The notes below the pieces were generated by a model. The model did no database searches and was not told the origin of the DNA. It saw only the letters and a program-made list of their open reading frames with translations. Positions 7,501-10,339 of a DNA stretch of 10,339 bases are shown one piece after another. The stretch spans positions 1 to 10,339 of the forward strand of contig JAIRZX010000413.1 of NCBI GenBank assembly GCA_031267005.1. The letters are read 5' to 3'. The stretch comes from Deltaproteobacteria bacterium. GTDB taxonomy: Bacteria > Desulfobacterota > Desulfarculia > Adiutricales > Adiutricaceae. Position numbers and translations under genes: made by a program. Within the stretch, counting starts at the first letter, position 1; each line of letters begins with the position of its first letter.

Positions 7501-7854
7501 CGAGAGCTCGGGTTCCAAAGTGAGTTCCAAAGCCGTCCAGCCGTCGGTCGCCGCGCCTACCGCCGCCCCGGTCAGGACCCCGTGCCAGTCCCCCGCCCAA
7601 GCCGACGGGCCCGCGGCCGACCCGCCGCCACCCGCCGGGAGCCCGCCCGTCGCCCTCAAGCCGAGCTTCGCCTTCCCGGAGAAGAAGTCTTCAGGGCCCA
7701 GCGCGTCCACGTCCTTCGCCGGGGCTATCGCCGTTATGGAGAAGCCGTACAGCCCGTTCAAGGACGCGCGGCCGGAAAAGCCCAGCACGTGGAACTCCAA
7801 GCCGGGCTTCCCGGCCAACTCGAAACTGAACTCTACCCGCCCGGTTTCGCTCAT
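4510..7854 (-). CDS. vgrG: VgrG-type T6SS spike protein with extended C-terminal tail (1,114 aa)
   Basis: This is a spike-tip protein of the T6SS and a paralogue of the VgrG at 602-4273. Residues 1-365 form the gp27/GpD-like base (VQTRIHLDESSPDA, YPKREFALQYGECLLGFVMR, LRDYDW, LYLYGENF). A Gly/Ala/Pro linker follows (about 370-416), then the gp5 OB-fold (about 438-540) with WGRYKVLFP, SPWIRMSQPYTGAGYGQ and DGDPDRPVITGAV. The tail of ~570 residues has hydrophobic segments (about 627-650, 736-763, 791-812), an acidic linker (765-780), IHLHNRDSYVTILADTFGAL, GPLVLES, VLLLHGPHQ and a beta-repeat end finishing ...LNAKMTILG. The start at 7854 is chosen over an upstream in-frame ATG at 7932 because GGAGG sits 6 nt before it and MSE-x-GR is shared with the third paralogue. 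The upstream extension lies in hairpin-rich sequence. No nuclease, lipase, peptidase or muramidase motif was recognised in the tail. Confidence 0.93.
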   Translation of the reverse strand: MSETGRVEFSFELAGKPGLEFHVLGFSGRASLNGLYGFSITAIAPAKDVDALGPEDFFSGKAKLGLRATGGLPAGGGGSAAGPSAWAGDWHGVLTGAAVGAATDGWTALELTLEPELSRLRGRVQTRIHLDESSPDAAVESVLYGGLDKGGVRLDLDGPAYPKREFALQYGECLLGFVMRTLERDGLGLRFDQSGGRDVAVVTDSNSRFPPLLDGGAGEIELEVSGVTGTSAAGGGARLYGARRTVRLPKKSVKLRDYDWRRPSRRLEAGCEIDPRGRGELYLYGENFRTAEEGRRLARIRRDEELWASESLSGSARLPGAMPGMTVKLKGSAGTMGGKLDGSWLIASEALSGRQAGRVSALLGIDLGAIAPVRAPGAFPAGARVPGQVQGAGRAAGPGGLRGAGKGPGGGTGAGDGFACRLVLGRADLPYRPARTTPRPKVEGTVTAWIDGAGSGETPEMDAWGRYKVLFPFDISGRPNGRASPWIRMSQPYTGAGYGQHFPLAPGCEVQVAFTDGDPDRPVITGAVPNAETGSLVNSACPNSSGIGTRGGGSLVFGEVPGKQSATLAGGSGRGAVTLTAGSPTVADVSADVVDSTHAVYGSANFFSGSNTSGGFHEVRASASWARTVSLISSTVRSAAEAASVAAGIAKDKPGTSGTACDIAANAFSLADFAVQPLMRFIQWCLESKKRKEQAALSAADPDWRGPPDDGLFSVEGDSEGCQSAWRANSDFSQGGWQKNLTVFVMVMNALRSAAAGAAGYVAGDDADADQEKEDGEEMEPAVKLSNRICAAGSGAAATLLEIVLLVKMANSFGNPSGKKPKGIHLHNRDSYVTILADTFGALSAKGPLVLESGGKARLGEDMVHETARGIGDLSRLASDENGKSGPGAFSAQNAVLLRGDLVRSMGETVSLGAAKEVAVKSARKIRIASGAVPAYAAPEAAKSALENASAEAKTLDAPAAFDSGISLEAIQDGSVARMCCLDREGAVLLLHGPHQGAKAEANGGSQGGRRLELSPNGALIQNDKDHMLKLSEGGGAELTDANGMSVKLANGEAALRKDGSCSMTLGNGKFSLAGNAGLEVTGGNASKIIMAADGLDLKSQGQLALNAKMTILG

Positions 7855-7860
7855 CCGTCG

Positions 7861-7865
7861 CCTCC
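7861..7865 (-). promoter_or_regulatory. Shine-Dalgarno sequence of the vgrG at 4510-7854
   Basis: The minus strand reads GGAGG (7865-7861), then six bases (CGACGG), then ATG at 7854. This is a full-match ribosome-binding site at ideal spacing. It decides the start codon against the in-frame ATG 26 codons upstream. Confidence 0.8.
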
Positions 7866-7923
7866 GAAATTCCAACCGCCCCGACCCCGCGCCGCCCGCC
7901 CCCCCCGGCATGGCGGGGATTCC

Positions 7924-7950
7924 GGCGGCCAAGGCCGCCGCCTCGGCGGC
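7924..7950 (-). other. Two mutually exclusive GC hairpins in the vgrG leader
   Basis: GGCGGCC-AA-GGCCGCC (7924-7939) and GCCGCCG-CCT-CGGCGGC (7934-7950) are both perfect 7-bp inverted repeats that share six bases, so only one can form at a time. They lie 70-96 bases upstream of the vgrG start at 7854. Overlapping alternative stems are a hallmark of attenuators, but in DNA this GC-rich such pairs also arise by chance. Confidence 0.35.
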
Positions 7951-8043
7951 GGCTGCCCGCGCCCCGGGCGCCCGCCGTCAGTCGGGGCTGGGCGGCGGGG
8001 GCCAAGGCGATAAGGCAAACAAAAAAACCGTTCGCACTCGTCC

Positions 8044-8065
8044 GGCGCCGGGACCGCCCGGCGCC
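8044..8065. other. Perfect 9-bp stem-loop (possible terminator or leader structure)
   Basis: GGCGCCGGG-ACCG-CCCGGCGCC forms a perfect 9-bp stem with a 4-nt loop. Read on the minus strand it is followed, after 16 nt, by a run of seven T (8027-8021). That distance is too long for a textbook intrinsic terminator, where the U-run directly follows the stem. It may end transcripts coming from tssM, act as an anti-terminated leader of vgrG, or protect an RNA end. Confidence 0.4.
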
Positions 8066-8100
8066 GCAGCTTGACGTAGCGACGCCCTAAAGTACCGCAG

Positions 8101-8135
8101 TCCGGACCAGGCGTCTATCCGTCTTATGGTCCGGA
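8101..8135. repeat. 9-bp perfect inverted repeat (TCCGGACCA...TGGTCCGGA)
   Basis: TCCGGACCA (8101-8109) and TGGTCCGGA (8127-8135) are exact reverse complements separated by 17 bp. The spacing suits either an RNA stem-loop or a protein-binding site with half-sites about two to three helical turns apart. It is the middle of three successive inverted repeats (8044-8065, 8101-8135, 8166-8191) upstream of the vgrG array. No known regulator site was recognised. Confidence 0.45.
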
Positions 8136-8165
8136 AGCCTAAAGATCGAGCCGTCTCCGACAGAC

Positions 8166-8191
8166 GCGGCGGCCTCAAAAATTACCGCCGC
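8166..8191. repeat. 7-bp perfect inverted repeat with AT-rich loop
   Basis: GCGGCGG (8166-8172) and CCGCCGC (8185-8191) are exact reverse complements around a 12-nt loop that contains five A residues. It precedes the other two inverted repeats in the direction of vgrG transcription. Without a U-tract directly after the stem it is not a clear terminator. Confidence 0.35.
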
Positions 8192-8355
8192 AAATCCGTC
8201 CCCGAAGGCCTTCCCCCGGCATCATTGCGTCCCCGCGTAAACGCTCCTTGCTGCCGGACGGCCTCGCGCCGCCGCGTCGTTTCCTCTAGCGAAGCCAGGA
8301 ACGGCAAGCTCTGCTTTTAGGGCGCAAACGTCCCTCGTCCGGAAAACCGGTCAAC

Positions 8356-8368
8356 GTCAATATTTGAC
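8356..8368. promoter_or_regulatory. Operator-like palindrome GTCAA-TAT-TTGAC, copy 1
   Basis: GTCAATATTTGAC is a 5-3-5 inverted repeat. A second near-identical copy lies 298 bp away (8654-8666), and the two share CGTCAAT-N-TTTGAC including flanking sequence. Two matching short palindromes in a gene-free AT-richer stretch suggest binding sites for a dimeric regulator. I do not recognise the regulator family. The right half also resembles a -35 box (TTGACA), but no -10 box follows at 16-18 bp. Confidence 0.4.
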
Positions 8369-8653
8369 AGACACGGGAAGCCTGCTTGCCGAGAACGTCA
8401 AAGCTGGGGCTCGCCGAAACCCGCGTGGCGTTTACGCGCATTAATCATATTCTCGCGCGCGGCGAAAAAAATTTCAAGTGCAATTCGACTGTATCCCTTA
8501 AACGGCGGTCATTATCGAGCCTTAAAGGCGAGCTAACCGGCCTGCCGGAAACAAAACTCCAGAATTACACGCGAGTAAAAAATTCCGGATAAACGTAATT
8601 GCCATGCTTCGGAGAAACGCGGAAACGTCATTGCGTCCTGAATAAACAGATGC

Positions 8654-8666
8654 GTCAATCTTTGAC
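8654..8666. promoter_or_regulatory. Operator-like palindrome GTCAA-TCT-TTGAC, copy 2
   Basis: This copy has the same half-sites as the one at 8356-8368 and differs only in the middle base of the spacer. The flanks are also alike (preceded by CG, followed by two bases and AC). It sits just before the 36-bp tandem repeat array. The function as an operator is inferred from symmetry and duplication alone. Confidence 0.4.
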
Positions 8667-8763
8667 TAACACTAATATTTACGCCGTTACGGCAACGCAG
8701 ATTTTTCCCCGCGCGACTCGGCCGAGCCCGGCGTTAACGTCTGCTTCGCTCCTATTTACCTGC

Positions 8764-8979
8764 GGCGCCGTTACCGCACGGGGCGACGTCAGCGTCCGCA
8801 GCGCCGTTGCCGCCCGTGGCACCGCCAGCTCCCGCGTCGCCGTTGCCGCCCGTGGCGCCGCCAGCGCCCGCGTCGCCGTTCCCGCCCGTGGCGCCGTCAG
8901 CGCCCGCGTCGCCGTGTCCGCCCGTGGCGCCGTCAGCGTCTGCGTCGGCGTGTACGCCCGCGTCGCCGTGTATGCCCGG
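8764..8979. repeat. 36-bp tandem repeat array, six copies
   Basis: Six 36-bp units start at 8764, 8800, 8836, 8872, 8908 and 8944, with consensus opening gtcgccgttgccgcccgtgg. The inner units (8836-8943) are almost identical, while the outer ones are diverged, as expected for an array that grows and shrinks in the middle. Each unit has a weaker 18-bp half-repeat (about 12 of 18 bases match). A degenerate tail with repeated GACGTCAGCGT continues to about 9014. Because 36 is a multiple of three, all frames stay open: Gly-rich (GGNGDAGAGGAT) on the minus strand and Pro/Ala-rich (PPVAPPAPASP) on the plus strand. No start with a ribosome-binding site was found, so it is listed as a repeat rather than a gene. 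Confidence 0.85.
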
Positions 8980-9469
8980 AGGCGACGTCAGCGTCTGCGT
9001 CGACGTCAGCGCATATAAAGCAGGTTATACGGCAAAGCTGACAGAGTACAGAAAACAGATTGCGACGTTTGCCGCTTCCGGATATTTACCGTTCCCCGGC
9101 CAACTGCCATCCGAAACAGGGCCAACAGGGCCCTGAAACAGCGCGGGTTTACGGCGTTTAACGAGGAGGGATCTCTCCTTCTGCGGGAGAGGGAGCCCTG
9201 CCGCGACGCTCCCTCCCCGGAAGCCCTGACGCCTTTGCCGTGAAACGATTTCTCGTGCAGACGCGCCCAGAGCATACTCTATACAGCGTTTGCGTTTCAT
9301 AGGCCGGGGCCGCCGAAAACCAGCATGGACGCATAGCGCCGCCCCGGCAGTCCGGCCGCGCCGCGCGTCGGCGGCCAGCCAGCTGCGCCTCAGCGATGCC
9401 TCAAAGAAGCCCTGCCTCCCCGGTTTGCGGAGACCCGGCTTGATTTCCGCCCGCCGCCCGCGAGCCCGC

Positions 9470-10339
9470 CTAACGGGCGGATGCGCGGCTCCCGCCGGGC
9501 TTTACGGACGCCTTCCCCTTGCCGGCCCCCCGGGCTTCGCGCGGCCCTTTGGACCCGCTCGCCCAATGGGCGGCCTTCCGGGGCATCGCCAGGTGCTCCG
9601 GCGTCTCCGGAATTACGGCCTCTTTCACTATCGTATCCGGGATGGGCGTGCGCGAGAGCTTCAAGGCGTGCGCCGCGGGGAGCGCGCCGTCGGCCTTCAT
9701 GATCACGTCCAGCCTGGTTATGCCCATGGCCGCGAGCGTCTGCTCGTGCTCGGGGAAGTCCCTCGGGGTGAGCGTGAAGCCCCCCGCCGCCAAATCGCTT
9801 ATGAAGTTCGAGAAGCCCTCTGGCGCGTCGTAGTTCACGTTCAGGGACACGCTGGGAAGCTGGATCTCCACGGACACCGAGGCGGGGACGCCGGGCTTCC
9901 AGACGAAGGCCTGGGAGACGGGGTAGTTGTAGTTGACGAGGCTCTGGACGCTCCCGGACGAACTCAGGGTTACTGTGGTCCTCAAGGGCTTCTCGTATGC
10001 CCCGGGATCCACCTCGGACGCCACAACCGTCACCACTACCGGATAGGAATCGTTCAACGCGGCCGAAGCGTCCCCCGCCTTGCCGGCGGCCTTGCCCCCG
10101 GCGGGGGCGGCAGAACCGGCGGGGCCGGCCGAACCGGCCTTGGCCCCTTTGGGGGAGGCGGCGGGGGCGGCGCCCGAGCCCTTCTTCACGGTGGCGGCCA
10201 GCCGCAGGAACTCCTCGGTGAAGGGGAAGTCAATCCCCTGCCATGTCCTGGGCTTGCATGCGGCGGAGCAGCCGTCTTCCAGGAAGGGCTTCGCCCAGTC
10301 ATCGGCGAACTGCTCCAAGAGCCCCTGGGGCCCGTAGAG
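9470..10339 (-). CDS. tssM: TssM/IcmF-like T6SS membrane-complex protein, C-terminal part (runs off right edge)
   Basis: TssM is the large inner-membrane protein whose periplasmic part, with TssJ and TssL, anchors the T6SS baseplate. The frame is open to the right edge, leaving 289 residues. Residues 1-55 (LYGPQGLLEQFADDWAKPFL...FPFTEEFLRLAATV) match the family's pattern of a G-P-x-G-L-x-x-F segment followed by a Pro-Phe pair and an FxxA helix. Residues 98-225 form a beta-rich block with VSQAFVWKPG, resembling the F-x-WPG motif of the IcmF C-terminal domain, and FSNFISDLAAGGFTL, where the family has its Gp-x-alf-rLl segment. Odd features are a ~45-residue Lys/Ala/Gly/Pro linker (about 51-95) and a basic tail (KAAHWASGSKGPREARG...) of ~35 residues. 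TssM genes usually sit in the core cluster, which would lie to the right. The assignment rests on motifs recalled by eye. The frame could instead begin at an internal TTG (10318), but the match upstream of it argues for continuation. Confidence 0.7.
   Translation of the reverse strand, partial: LYGPQGLLEQFADDWAKPFLEDGCSAACKPRTWQGIDFPFTEEFLRLAATVKKGSGAAPAASPKGAKAGSAGPAGSAAPAGGKAAGKAGDASAALNDSYPVVVTVVASEVDPGAYEKPLRTTVTLSSSGSVQSLVNYNYPVSQAFVWKPGVPASVSVEIQLPSVSLNVNYDAPEGFSNFISDLAAGGFTLTPRDFPEHEQTLAAMGITRLDVIMKADGALPAAHALKLSRTPIPDTIVKEAVIPETPEHLAMPRKAAHWASGSKGPREARGAGKGKASVKPGGSRASAR

Larger units (their letters stand above)
7855..9469. other. 1.6-kb region between tssM and the vgrG array without a convincing gene
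   Basis: No reading frame here has a good ribosome-binding site plus recognisable protein sequence. From the vgrG side outward it holds overlapping GC hairpins (7924-7950), a perfect 9-bp hairpin (8044-8065), A7 runs (8021-8027, 8465-8471) and inverted repeats at 8101-8135 and 8166-8191. Next come an AT-richer island (about 8340-8760) with two GTCAA-N3-TTGAC palindromes and a 36-bp tandem array (8764-8979). Beyond that are a 10-bp palindrome CAGGGCCCTG (9126-9135) and a small hairpin CTCTCC-N7-GGAGAG (9173-9191). I found no clear -35/-10 pair for the vgrG genes. The gap is large enough to contain the promoter of the vgrG array and a terminator for the tssM transcript. It could also be decayed insert DNA. 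Confidence 0.6.

Noticed and set aside
7855..7932. 26-residue N-terminal extension of the vgrG from an in-frame ATG at 7932
   Set aside because: A perfect GGAGG lies 6 nt before the ATG at 7854, and the MSE-x-GR start is shared with the third paralogue. The extension lies in hairpin-forming GC sequence.
8364..8392. TTGACA as the -35 box of a plus-strand promoter
   Set aside because: At 16-18 bp downstream there is only TGCCGA-like sequence and no -10 box, and no plus-strand gene follows. The hexamer is better explained as half of the palindrome.
8386..8592. Plus-strand frame of 68 codons starting with TTG in the AT-richer island
   Set aside because: It uses a rare start, has no ribosome-binding site and shows no recognisable sequence. 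All other genes run the opposite way. It could be real but cannot be supported.
8764..8979. CRISPR array
   Set aside because: The 36-bp units are directly adjacent with no unique spacers, so this is a simple tandem repeat. No cas genes are present.
8599..9018. Plus-strand frame of 139 codons including the 36-bp repeats (VAVAARGAASAR units)
   Set aside because: The repeat unit is a multiple of three, so every frame stays open. There is no ribosome-binding site and no non-repeat domain to support translation.
9173..9191. Hairpin CTCTCC-N7-GGAGAG as a transcription terminator
   Set aside because: The stem has only 6 bp, there is no T-run after it on either strand, and it lies about 280 bp beyond the tssM stop.

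Overview
The window is very GC-rich. All recognisable genes lie on the minus strand and belong to a type VI secretion system (T6SS), which points to a Gram-negative bacterium. The high GC and the large, Gly/Ser/Ala/Pro-inflated proteins would fit a GC-rich proteobacterium, for example of the old Deltaproteobacteria, but nothing here fixes the taxon.

Layout in transcription order (right to left). (1) 10339-9470: the C-terminal 289 residues of a TssM/IcmF-like inner-membrane anchor of the T6SS, entering from the right edge. (2) 9469-7855: a 1.6-kb stretch with no convincing gene. It holds a 36-bp tandem repeat array (8764-8979), an AT-richer island (about 8340-8760), two copies of a 13-bp GTCAA-N3-TTGAC palindrome, and a cluster of inverted repeats just before the next gene. 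(3) 7854-4510: a complete VgrG spike protein of 1,114 residues. (4) A 236-bp G-rich gap with G-quadruplex-type motifs. (5) 4273-602: a second complete VgrG of 1,223 residues with a 24-bp (Gly/Ser/Pro) repeat linker and a Pro-rich insert. (6) A 303-bp gap with a 38-bp tandem repeat and a Lys/His/Gly-repeat reading frame. (7) 298-1: the first 99 codons of a third VgrG, leaving at the left edge.

The genes fit one machine. TssM belongs to the membrane complex that docks the contractile tail, and VgrG trimers cap the Hcp tube and carry effectors. Three tandem paralogous VgrGs suggest interchangeable spike tips. No PAAR, adaptor, effector or immunity gene is visible between them. Both complete VgrGs share an unusual tail of about 500 residues after the gp5-like domain. 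It contains three hydrophobic segments and an acidic linker, embedded between beta-rich stretches. This shared module is the best candidate here for something undescribed: a built-in effector, a chaperone-dependent cargo domain or a membrane-active tip.
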